A DNA stretch of 64,000 bases, from NCBI RefSeq assembly GCF_035222485.1, contig NC_085925.1, forward strand, positions 992,001 to 1,056,000. Direction: 5' to 3'. The translations under genes and the position numbers were made by a program. Source of the stretch: Podospora pseudoanserina (taxonomy: Eukaryota > Ascomycota > Sordariomycetes > Sordariales > Podosporaceae). Shown here piece after piece: positions 47,704 through 60,315 of the stretch. Every line of letters begins with the position of its first letter. The stretch's first letter is position 1. Under the pieces are notes generated by a model. It searched no databases and had not been told where the DNA came from. It saw only the letters and a list, made by a program, of their open reading frames with translations.

Positions 47704-47711
47704 GTCACGTG
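47704..47711 (+). promoter_or_regulatory. GTCACGTG element upstream of atp2
   Basis: A palindromic CACGTG core in a GTCACGTG context, as bound by Cbf1-type bHLH proteins, 131 bp before the atp2 ATG. Motif-based only. Confidence 0.45.
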
Positions 47712-47841
47712 GAAAGATGGAGCTCCGCAGCTTCTAGCCGAAAGCTCATCGAGAGATTTTCGAACCCGTTTTCTTCCTCCTCCAAGCCATTCTCTCTGCC
47801 TTGCACATCCACCATCCAAGTCCGCCCTTACCATCGTCAAG

Positions 47842-49996
<2,155 letters not shown>

Positions 49997-50615
49997 TTTG
50001 GTGGTGGCGAGGTGTAAAAGTGGGAAGGAATCGGCGACCTGTGTATAGAAGCGAAAATGGTTTCCGGGGAGTTCCCTAGCTCAGTCAAGTTTCTTTTGTG
50101 AGCTGTGTATCAATTGAGTCTTTCCACGTTATCACTGTGTGTATCCCGTTGTTATGTCTGTTCCATTTCGTCTGATGTCTGCGTGTGAAAGTCTCGGCAT
50201 TAGATTTGGTACACATGGTGGTGGGATAAAAGGTGGGGCCAATGGGAGATTTTGATTGCTGATAAATAGTAAATGAAGGTTTAGCCTGTGTCGTCCTGTG
50301 CGCTTTGTGAAAGAGCAGTTGTCGTATGGGTGACGGGATTTTAAGAGTCCGTCGAATGGAGGGCTTTGGGGGGTTAATATCCGGGGATTAAACCATGTGA
50401 TGTGAATCCGGGGTGTCGATCCAGGCCTGGGGATCATGGGGGTATGGAAAGGGGATTGATGGGGGGATGGTGAGTAGGAGGGACGGGTAAGGGAAAGAGT
50501 ATACAGTGACAGGTCTTGGCCGCAGGAGATTTCTTTCTGCTGGGAGGACATCATCGTCATCCTCCCCACTCTATTCTTTTCGTTTCAACCTCAATTGAAT
50601 CACCGACGGTCAGCC
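49997..50615. other. Intergenic region atp2 / esterase
   Basis: 619 bases containing the atp2 3' UTR and the esterase promoter. No coding signal; G-rich around 50335-50480. Confidence 0.55.
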
Positions 50616-51203
50616 ATGGCTTGGTCGATGTCGACTCTAGTCCGGCTTGTTGCCCTGGCTGCTGGGGGTGTTATGGGAGCGCAGTTGACGGCTGTGACTT
50701 ATCCTAATAATGCTACTAGTAAGCCGCAGATGTGAGTTTTTTCCTCTGTCTCTTCACTACTTATGGTGTGCGTGGTTGGGTTGTTTTTGGCCCTCCACCA
50801 AGCAGCCTTTGTTTAACGTGGTCATGATGGCTGTGGTCTCCTTTTTTCTTTTTTTCTTTTTTTCTTTTTTTTCCATGGAGGGGAATAGGATGTGAGAGAC
50901 TTTGGTTTAGGTAGTTGAGTGATGGGAACCCAGAGGATGAAGGCGGAAAGGAGGGAAGGAAGGGGGGGGGTTTTGTCTGGTAAAATTTGGGAGCTGATGA
51001 TAAATTTGGCAACAGGCACGTCTACGTCCCCGACAAGCCCTGGTCCGGTCAGGGAAAAGGACCGCTGGTTGTCGCGATCCACTCCTGCCAGAGCTCCGGG
51101 CCGAGTTATTTTAATAATGCAAAGATCCCTTGGAGGCAGGGGAGTGACAGGAAGGGGTATGTCACTGTCTGGCCTAGCAGTCCCAACAATGGGGGTTGGT
51201 GAG

Positions 51204-51259
<56 letters not shown>

Positions 51260-51941
51260 GTCCTCCCAATCTGACGATCGAAGCTGGGATGTGAGCTCGA
51301 AGAGATCCTTGGTCAGGAACGGAGGTGGTGACAGCCACGCGATTGCAAACATGATCCTCTACGCAATTGAAAAATACAACATTGACAAGGAAAAAGTTTT
51401 TGTCACGGGGGGTTCGTCGGGGGGGATGATGAGCAATGTCATGGCGGCTGCGTATCCTGATTTGATCAGGGCTGTTTCGCTTTATAGCGGGGTGCCGGCG
51501 GGTTGTTTTGTTAGTAGTGGAGGGGGGGTGGCGCAGTGGAATAATAGTTGTAGTGGGGGCAGAGTAGAGCTTCCGCTGAGCAGTGGTATGTTTCCCCCTT
51601 CCTGTTCTCTTCAAACGTGGGATGCTTATATGGGTGACAGGGGGAATGTGGTGAGAGCAATGTACCCAGGGTATACCGGTCCTAGACCCAGGATGCAGGT
51701 CTGGCATGGCAGTGCGGATGGGACTCTGAACCCGAACAACTACCAGGAGACGATCAAGCAGTGGACGAATGTGTTTGGGTTGAGCCAGACGCCGACGAGC
51801 ACGGTGCAGAATTTCCCGGAGAGGAACTACAGGACAGAGAACTATGGGACGGAGGGGATGTTGCAGGGGATTTGGGCGCAGGGGGTGGGGCATAGTGTTC
51901 CGAGTAATTTAACGGCTAGTGAGCAGTGGTTTGGGATTTAG
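50616..51941 (+). CDS. Secreted CE1/PHB-depolymerase-type esterase (acetylxylan or feruloyl esterase)
   Basis: An alpha/beta-hydrolase of the Esterase_PHB family, probably removing acetyl or feruloyl groups from xylan outside the cell. Exons are 50616-50731, 51016-51198 and 51284-51941, giving 318 residues. Introns are 284 nt (T- and G-rich) and 85 nt, the latter mostly (TC)24. Splices restore KPQMHVYVPDKP and NNGGCWDVSSKRSLVRNGGGD. A signal peptide covers about residues 1-21. HSCQSSG is the oxyanion region, the nucleophile elbow is GGSSGG (Ser145 most likely), and the His is in GVGHSVP. No carbohydrate-binding module follows. An intron-like segment at 51586-51640 lies within exon 3. If it is removed the frame breaks; if kept, it adds residues absent from relatives. 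The model there is therefore uncertain. Confidence 0.82.
51207..51254 (+). repeat. (TC)24 microsatellite in esterase intron 2
   Basis: A perfect TC dinucleotide run of 48 bases starting 8 nt after the GT donor and filling more than half of the 85-nt intron. Confidence 0.95.
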
Positions 51942-51972
51942 GGGGGTGATGTGAGGTGTTGGTGAGATGGAT

Positions 51973-52035
51973 GGAGATGTTGGTCGTGGAAGGGGACGTG
52001 TTGGTTGGGATAGGAGGAGATGTTGGTCGTGGAAG
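51973..52035 (+). repeat. Direct repeat in esterase 3' flank
   Basis: GGAGATGTTGGTCGTGGAAG occurs at 51973-51992 and 52016-52035, period 43 bp, with further related TGTTGGTTG words up to 52090. Confidence 0.8.
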
Positions 52036-52185
52036 AGGCGATGGGTGGTTGGAGAGTATGAAGCAGTGTTTGGTGATGTGTTGGTTGTTTGGGAAAAGAG
52101 CTGCTGCTGGCCGGTAGGGTAGGCAGCTCGATGAATCAAAACAGAAACAACTAAGAAAATAAAGTATAGCCCAAAATGCAATACC

Positions 52186-52325
52186 AAAAAGTAGCTTTGC
52201 CACGGACTCGAACCAGGCAGTGCCGGCGCCAGCGCTACGGGTCGACTTCGCCCTGACATAGGTACTATGGGTTAACTGAGGCAACCGCTCGAGACCGCCA
52301 CCTTAGGCCACTTGGACATTGATAT
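52186..52325 (-). other. Degenerate tRNA-like (class II, Ser/Leu-like) Pol III unit
   Basis: On the minus strand there is a class II-like D-arm (ATGTCCAAGTGGCCTAAGG, an A-box look-alike). About 90 bases later comes a perfect B-box GGTTCGAGTCC (52205-52215 on the plus strand), then a TTTTT terminator at 52186-52190. A CTCGAG loop resembling Ser(CGA) lies between them. The presumed acceptor ends do not pair and the anticodon stem is poor. I read this as a decayed tRNA or the head of a tRNA-derived element, not a working tRNA. Confidence 0.35.
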
Positions 52326-53059
52326 TTGTTGAGGATCTGTGTTATGGGTTGCGCTCCTGTTTTGTCCGGATGGTGGGACTCGATCGTTCCTGCCATTTTT
52401 GACTTGACTTGGTTCTCGAAGGTTGCTCTTTCCTTTGCTGAATCTTTAAGTCGAGAGTTGTCAGCTCTGTCCAATGAGAAGTAACGACTCTTGTCGACTA
52501 TCTGACCTATGCTTGACGCACCGATACTCAGGTAGGGTTGAGAAGCTGTTTATTTTCTTCGTGATTGATTGAAGGTGGGCTTATCACTTCTGACAACTTA
52601 TGGCACACCATGTTTAAAATGAAGATTCCCCCTCGGGTTTAACGCAAATCGCTCGGCCGTCACCGTCGGGGAATCGACTGGCGGAAAGTTGAGTGCTACA
52701 CCTACTCGAGCGGAGTCTATTGTCCGAGGTATGTGTGTGTACAGCCCCATGCGAATGTTGGCTAGCGGTTACCCGAGTATCAAAATCTGGATTGGGAAAC
52801 TAAATCAAGAGCCATGATATGTCTACCGACCGACTTCTCTCGGAAACCCTGTGTCGTGATGAGAGCTGGTGACGCAGACTTGAGCCAGCTCGCTGTCGAA
52901 CAACATATAGTTAGCCTCTCCCAGAAGCATAGGTTTGCCAGAATCTATTGATCCATCATAGCCTATCGACCCCAACTAACAGGGGCATCTTGAAGCTGCC
53001 AGTGTTATGATTACCTAATAATTACCTACTGATACTAATTTGGCCCTTGGATACAACAA

Positions 53060-53089
53060 GCACCATAGGAGCACCATAGGAGCACCATA
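53060..53089 (+). repeat. Tandem repeat, 11-bp unit (GCACCATAGGA)
   Basis: Two full copies and one partial copy of GCACCATAGGA in gene-poor DNA. Confidence 0.85.
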
Positions 53090-53864
53090 ACGAACACACA
53101 GCTCACCACAACCCAAACCGAGAACTTGGCAGTTCGCGCATCCATGTTTGCTGTCCAGTTGTAAGACATTGGCCAAGGAATACACACAACCACCAACTGT
53201 TAGTAAGGTCATCTGTTCCATTACCCCTTGGAAACCCCCAATCTACCTCTAGGGTTACTAGCAAGTTACAATCAGAGATTCGACGCTCGAAAATTGTGCC
53301 TACAACCGATGAAATGGGAACATACGAGATGGTCAACTTCGTCAATATTTATTGCATCTTGACCACAAAATTGATACCTGATTTCTGATGATACTTTCGA
53401 CATCCAGCGCATAGAAGACATGAAAGTCAAGCTACCACTGATGCGAACCATTTCCTCGAAGGTTCTTATTATAAAGCCATTGTGCCACATAACGGATTGA
53501 TCGTGAGTTCAACCTTGCTATGAAGTTTCCCGAAGCAGTGTGGTCACCTCCTGGTTATCTGGTATATCTTGATCAGTGTAACCGATTACACAGCGTCGAG
53601 GTATAGCAGCCTTTCTGGAACTGGTTCGTTTTCGGTCTCGGAACACCAACATCATACTGTTTCTTTACCTATTCAAGCATTGTTTTGTCACCTTCTCTTT
53701 GTTATGAGCCGTTTTAGGTATGCCTCACTGAAACCAAAAACCACACAGTACACTCTTCTCTTATACGTGAGGCAAATAGGGCAACATTCGTGACTGCAAT
53801 CCTTCCAAGATTCATTCCATACTTTGGTAGTAGCCAGGCACGGAAGGATGCCACAGGCTCGATT

Positions 53865-53866
<2 letters not shown>

Positions 53867-53921
<55 letters not shown>

Positions 53922-53930
53922 CCAATCAAT
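53867..53930 (+). repeat. (CAAT)n tetranucleotide microsatellite
   Basis: About 16 units of CAAT/AATC with two CAAC variants, 64 bases long. Confidence 0.95.
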
Positions 53931-56334
53931 TAAGCAAGCCCAAATAGTTAATAGACAGTCTTTTCAGTCTCTTTTTAGCTACTCTAAGTAGCTTATCTAC
54001 CACTTATGATTTTGGACCTGAAATCATCAGAGGCGATCTTGGCCAGTGTCTAATAAGCTTCAAGCATGCGTCTGTCCAACAATAGAGGAGGATTCACCTA
54101 GAAGCCTGATAAGCTCGTTTTGATATTCTCTAGTATAGCAGACCCAAAGCCAAATTTCTCTGAGCTAAAAGTATTGATCTGGTTCAGCTAATATCAGAAA
54201 CAACACGATATGCGTCTCGAGCCCACATAATCCCAGACACTATTTCCTTGATTAAAGTAACTAGAGGAACATACAACCACCTTGGTGGATGTTTGAATGG
54301 GATTTCCTTCAACACACGGTAATAGTCTGGTCGAAATCGAAGTTTTGTGGCTGATTTGTTTGATTTTTATCTTGAGCAAGACGAGGCTGTCGTTTGTGGC
54401 CTCGGAGGCGCACTAACAAAGCCATCTTGATTAACTCGGGTTTGAAGCTCCGAGACAAGCAAGACTTAGCAAGATATCAGTAATTCTAGTGTCACGAGAT
54501 TCTGCCTAATCTTGGTGTTTTTTGCTTGATGTGTCCTTCCCGGCAAAAGTCTTCCATAACGGGCAGACGAACTGTCAAGCTCATTGTCGGCAGGATGGTT
54601 TCCACCACCACTGTCAACCATGCCCTTACCCACTGGCTCCATCAATCTATTGTCAAACCAGCAAGTCGGTAAACATTCTTTGTTCTAAGTCGTCTGCCCC
54701 TTAAGCCGCGTTGCACGCGTCATTCAGGGGTTTAGTCTACATGCTGCCGCCCTGGTATAATGTCTCCAGTCTTTCATGCCTATCGGTCTCGAATCCCAGG
54801 ACCCGATTACTGCTGGGCTTGGCCATTCTGAAAACGAGTAGCTGCCTTCAGTCGGTTGTTTTCGCAAATATCTTGCAGTCCGTTCCTCGAGGTTGAGCAT
54901 CGGCAGGTGGCCAAGCGGATTCCGACCTTACAGCCTACCACAACCCACACCCAACCCTGAACCTCCCTCAACTAGCCTGCTTTGTGTCATGAGATCTGAT
55001 CCTGCGACATATTAACAATTTTGTCTGACACTTTTGGCAACTTTTCTCGTCTTTTATACATTCTCTGCTCTTGCTGCCAATGACTGACGGCAGGCGCTAG
55101 CAAGCCACCTTAACACAAGCCTTGGACCGCCGCAAAGAGAGTCTGAGACAACAGCTGCAGCCTTTTCATCCCAGTTTTGAGGCCACAAGATGATATTCAG
55201 ACTCGACGAGCATTGATTCCTCCTTTTCGCATCTTTTCAAACAGTGCAACCGAGTCCTTTTTGCAGGTTCATCAAGGAGTCAAGACAAAGCTTCCGGGAT
55301 CTTTTTCACAGGCACCCCGCCTGGTCCGACAGCCCCATCCTCCCACAGCCCTACCTTCACAGCCAGTCACCCCTTGGTTGTTTGTGATTTTGGTCATATT
55401 CAACCAAGCTGGCGTCAAATCGGCTGTCTCGGAGAGGGTGACCAGGGCTGTTAACAGGGTACATGCACCTCGGGTGAAACTCCCCCCACAGACAAGTACC
55501 CTGCTACCGCGACACGCCGCTAACCATTTCAGTGAGCGAAGCACGGTGTTCGGCCCCACGACTCGCGACAGTTTTTTGAGTGGCACAATCGCGAAGTTGT
55601 AGAATCTCTCTTCTGCCTCGTTGTCTGTCCATTCGCTTATCAGGTACGCGTTCTCCTTTCTCCCTGTCTCACTCCTCGTGCCCTTGGCCCTGTTTTTGAT
55701 GCGTATTTGATTTGTACAGGAGTTCCTGTCCAAGTGAAGATGGTTCTGCGCCAGTGCAGCGCCAGGCTGTGCCCTTCTGGATTTTCTCAGAACACTGACA
55801 GCCATCACCATCATTTTCTTGGTGTTTCAACCACGGCATCCCATGTCCCCCCCCCTTTTTGTCATATCTAAGGCAAGCGCCACGGACCAAACCAGACACA
55901 TGTGTACACACTGTTGACGGCATTTCCCCACATTTTTCTATGGTCAGCCTGCTGCCACTCCCACACGCAGCCTGGGGCAGAACCTCATTTTGGCAATTCA
56001 ATCTATTCAATTTTTTTTTTTTTTAAATTGTCGCCGTCGATGCCGAGTATCATATTCATTTGTAATCTTCATCTGCGTTATCCTTCCACCTTTTAGTCCT
56101 GGCCTCCGGTATGCTAGCTATCCAGAGCTACCAAAACACCCGCTCAGCCTGGGAAGCAACGATAGGTACTGCAGCCTTCTCTGAACTCAGTATCCATCAG
56201 TTGTCATCAACCGCTACATTGATTCTCACCTGGACAGGCACCAATCTTTATCATTTTCATCAAAGGCGCTTTCATCTGACGACCTTTCAATTCATTTTCC
56301 GCCCCCATTCAGCCACTAATGCTATATAATAGCG

Positions 56335-58812
56335 ATGACGACTGCAAAACCTCGCGCCCGTGGCCTTCCGTACCTGCATCGGAATTGGAAAAAGGCATAC
56401 GACGGCCTGACGTCCCAGATGGGCAACAAGACATCTTCAGAGTCTCGTGACTCTGTTGATCAGATCACCGACCAGCTTGACACCACTCAACGCGCCGCCA
56501 AACGTCGCCGCCTCGAGAATGATCAAGATGTCTTTCCTCTCTACGAAGACTGGAGCAACTCCAAACGTGGTCTTCGCATCGAGGTTCTCAAAGTCAGTCA
56601 CAAGGATGCTCCCCGGGTCAAAAATGGCATCATGAACGGACTGGTCCCGCCGAACATCAAAGATGTCTCGCAAATCAAGGCTCGATGTCAACTCACCATC
56701 ATGGGATACAAAGGCGACCACCCCGTCGTCCTCCACGTCGACAGCCAGGTTTGTGACATCAAAGTCTTCAAGAACCCCGCTGGTCAGTCCCCCATGGCGC
56801 GTTTTTACTCCATCCGACCATTCCACATTCCAGAAGCCAAAATTTCCCTCGAACGCGACGACGACGCTGTGTTTGGTCTGGCCAACACGTACTCTGTGCA
56901 TATTGAGCTTCAGTCTGCTGGTGATCCCAACTGGCCACCACGTGACCTCGTCACCGTCAGCGATGAGGATCTTTTGTACAGTAACAACAGCGGCGGGCTG
57001 CCACCACGACAATGGGTCATGAGCGCCAGTATTGCGGACATTTTTAACAAAAATCACCGTAAGACGATGCGGCTTAGAGTCAAAAAGCATGTCAGCCAAG
57101 ATATCGCCACAAACTTTCTTATGGATGTGGACGTGCGGTGGTTGACGGCCATCTCCACCCAGAAGACTATGCGAGAGCACACTAAGGATGTTCTTCCTTG
57201 CATCACGGCGTTTGATCCTGATGGACACAACAAGGTGGTTGCGAATGGGAATGTCAATGGGGTTGCTGTCATCAATGGGGTCAACGGTGCCAATGGGGTG
57301 AATGGTGTCGGTGGTGTCAATGGGCAGGTCAACGGGGGGTCGCTCCCAGACACTCCCGACGAGTTCATGCCTGAGGGTGATACGACACCCAACAGGTCGA
57401 GACGCACAAAACAGAATGTCAACTACAATGTTAGGCAGATGTGGAATACGGCTGTTGGGAAGGAACCCAAGAAGCGGAGGAAGTTTGGCGACGCGGTGGA
57501 AAATGGGGCGAATCAGCAAGTTGACGAGCACGTCATCACCTACCTCCTGCCCCCAGAACAGGTGCAGATGGTGAAGTTCATCTGCATCGTCTGCGCCGCC
57601 GAGAACGACAATTTGACCCAGCTCCGGCTACACTACCAGAGCCACCCGCAGTACCTGTTCAGCTTGGAAATTCGGCCCAAGCTGGGCTGCTGCGTCACTG
57701 TCAAGCCCAACAGCGAGAACCCGGGCAGTCCGCTCAGACCTAAGGTGTACCAGCTTGGTCTACCGGTGGAACCGCTGGATGTGGAAAAATATGTGAATGG
57801 GGACGAGAGCTGGCTTGAGCATAGGCTGGGTCCGGACAACGATAGGGATGTTGTGAATAATGGGAAGCCGGCGAAGCCACAGCCAGTAAGTTAGTAGAGT
57901 GACACAGCAGTACATTCTTTCGCCTCGCACCCCCATCATCGCCAATTTCGTTATCGGCATCATCCCTCTTACCAACATCGTCACCGTCATCAACCAACAC
58001 AACCGATTTTCAGTTACCTTCATGTCATTCCGCCATTTTTTTTTTTTTTTTTTTTTGTATTCAGCACACCACGGACAGAGCAAGTCGCTAATTTCAGCAG
58101 AAACCGGCCCCCAAAAAACCTACCAGACCAGTCGTCCTTGTTCCCAAGACGAAGCAGCCACTCTTTGACCCATACAGTAAAGTTGCCCTCGAACCCGGCA
58201 CCCCAGTCCCTCAGTACCCGATAGACGACTCCTGGCTCTTGCTTAAGCACCGCGAGGCCCTGCAGGATTTCATCGATCTCAACCACGAAGAAAAAGAGTA
58301 CATGCAAGAATGGGACGCCTTTATTCTCCGGAAGCATCTTTCGTCACAGCAGTACCTGCCCAAGGCGTTTTTGCAATTCGTGAAGGACAAGGCGGGGTGG
58401 CTGGTGGAGAAGCAGGCGAGGGCGGAAGAGTTTAGTAAACATGTTAGCACGCTGTTGGCGAGGAGGGTGTTGGGGGAGAATGAGGTGATTGAGTCGACGG
58501 CGTTGCTGAATGAGGCGAGGGAAAGGAAGAGCAAAGCGGTGAATGGAGAGGTTAGTGGTGGGGGTGGTGAGGAGGGGAGGAAGGGGAAGAGGACTGGGGG
58601 GTGTTGCGTGGGATGTGGGGAGCCGGTGCCGGTCAGTGAGATGGTTGTGTGTGGGAACAAGGTATGTTTTCTTGCCATCTTCTCGACAGACAGGTGACTA
58701 ATTGTGGGAGCAGGAATGCACAAACCGGCTGTGGCACGATCGCTGTGTAGACGATAAGAAGACAGCGAAGAAGCTGGGCAGGAAATGGAAGTGCAAGGGC
58801 TGCAGGGCTTAG
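56335..58812 (+). CDS. suz12: SUZ12-type Polycomb repressive complex 2 subunit (VEFS box) with C-terminal PHD-like finger
   Basis: A core subunit of PRC2, which methylates histone H3 lysine 27. Exons are 56335-57885, 58098-58661 and 58714-58812, giving 737 residues (736 if the second tandem acceptor is used). Introns are 212 nt (with a T21 tract) and 52 nt. Residues 1-290 form the fungal N-terminal region. A low-complexity Asn-Gly-Val repeat (about 300-340) follows. A C2H2 finger has Cys417, Cys420, His433 and His437. The VEFS box lies in exon 2 (FDPYSKVALEPGTP, WLLLKHREALQDFIDLNHEEKEYMQEWD, FVKDKAGWL). The C-terminal 55 residues carry a PHD-like Cys/His pattern (CVGC, VVCGNKEC, LWHDRC, WKCKGC) split by the last intron. 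The first acceptor is a CAGCAG tandem. Confidence 0.85.
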
Positions 58813-60315
58813 TTGTCCACGCTATCTGTCATCCTCGTCAAGACTTTATGAGGGTGTTTTACTTCTCTCTGCTCCAACCCAACGGCCGATATAGAAAAGA
58901 AGGAGGGAACTAATTGGGAAAGGACACGTTTGACTAGGGATTGATTTTATGGGAAAGAGGAAGGGAAGAAGGGTTACTTGCGTTGCATTTGCATATGGGG
59001 GGGAGGAGGCATTATATACCATTGATTCAGGGTACTCTGTGTTGCTGGCCTTTGCTTTTAACCTGGATGGATAGATGGGGGAGGCACCTGGGGGAGGCAC
59101 CTGGGGAGGGAAAAGGAAGGGGGGAGATAAGGGGGAAAGGGGATGGGGGATATGTTGTAACTTGTGTAATAAGTTAAGAACTGAGCTTGCTGATGGGGTG
59201 TCTGGGAATATCGGTATAACGTTGGAACTGGCAAGATTTAATTTAAGCATGGGAGTGGAGAGAGGTGTTTACTATAATACTGTATGACATGATTGATATG
59301 GCCTTGGCTGCTGACATGCTTGAAACTGGATGGAAGTCGTGTGGCAGGTGCCATGGAGAGGATGTGGGCTACATTTTGGGCACATGAAATGTTCAAACTT
59401 GTCATTGCATCACTGCGCTCCTCCTTGGACACTGATCACCGACCGGCCATGCTTTGATTGAGAGTCAACCATGGAGCTAAGATTGATATCACGAGTAAAC
59501 ATTTTCTGTGGTGCTGATCGATTTAGCGGTGTTGCTAGGTAGGCACAGAACAATACACACACACAAACCTTGCATTGCCATTCCGGGTACTGTGTCTCTC
59601 CCTATTTGTTGACCAACAGAAGAAGTTGGTCTACATTATAACCATTACCTGGATCATATTTGCCTTGTAATGAACACCCTTTAGTACAGCCAAGCAGCAA
59701 CAACATATTTCACACGTATACCTACCTACAATCCTTAAGGCCACATCCGACAGGGCGGGCACACGTAAAGAATCACTACCCCAACAGCCCAGGTTCATTA
59801 ACACAGTCCTTGATTCCATTTACACAAGCTACTTAAACAGTATAATACTCCCACACAAACCCCTCCCCAACTCCCAAAATCTAAAGTATATACGTCCTGT
59901 TGTCCCTTATACCCTTCCTTTCTTGCATTATCTGTAGTGTTGTTTCCTCCTGTAGGTATCAGGGCAAATTCCCAGGTATTAGACCACCCCCCCCCTCCCA
60001 TCCCGCCTCCATTGTGACCACATGTGTGTAAGATATAAAGTAGCAAAAAAGCCAACACCAGTAGACGCCCCCCACCCCGCCCGGTCAAATTCCGAGTTTG
60101 AGAAACCCCCAAACGCCAGTGTACAGTGCAAGAACTCCAGTGAAGACAGGAAAGAAACACAAAGACAGAAACGAAAGAGAAAAAGAAAACCGTGAATCTA
60201 CAGCCGTCCCGTCCTGACTGTACCGTAACCCAGCCCTTTCACACACAGGTTTAACTCCCGGTGCCAACTCGAGCCAGCTCAATACCTGGAAAAAAAAAAA
60301 AAAAAAAAAAAACCA
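58813..60315. other. Convergent 3' region suz12 / F-box-like gene
   Basis: 1.5 kb between converging stops. It contains two copies of a GGGGGAGGCACCT unit (about 59078-59103) and a short ACAC run near 59553. An A23 tract is listed separately. No gene is supported. Confidence 0.6.
60290..60312 (-). repeat. T23 tract just after the stop codon of the F-box-like gene
   Basis: Uninterrupted A23 on the plus strand, which reads as T23 on the coding strand, beginning three bases after the TGA at 60318-60316. Confidence 0.95.

Larger units (their letters stand above)
47075..47841. other. atp2 promoter region
   Basis: Lies between the branching-enzyme stop and the atp2 start. It contains three CCAAT elements and a CACGTG element listed separately. 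A 153-codon frame here has no family resemblance and overlaps the atp2 start region, so it is not called. Confidence 0.6.
51942..56334. other. Gene-poor region between esterase and suz12 (4.4 kb)
   Basis: Apart from the tRNA-like unit and short tandem repeats listed separately, I see no gene, transposon open frame or terminal repeat. Positions of about 52500-54900 are visibly richer in A/T than the rest of the window, like old decayed sequence. Positions of about 55170-56334 are C/T-rich and probably include the suz12 promoter and a long leader. A frame of about 140 codons from 55177 begins at TTG and matches nothing known to me. Confidence 0.5.

Noticed and set aside
54895-54935. tRNA 5'-half-like sequence with an A-box (TGGCCAAGCGG)
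   Set aside because: No B-box, T-arm or acceptor partner follows within a plausible distance, so it is probably chance.
55177-55602. 141-codon plus-strand frame
   Set aside because: Begins at TTG and has no family resemblance. It lies in C/T-rich sequence that is probably the suz12 promoter or leader.
51942-56334. Search for a transposon or virus-like element in the gene-poor island
   Set aside because: No terminal repeats, no reverse transcriptase, integrase, capsid or transposase motifs in any frame that I could see. Only composition and microsatellites differ.
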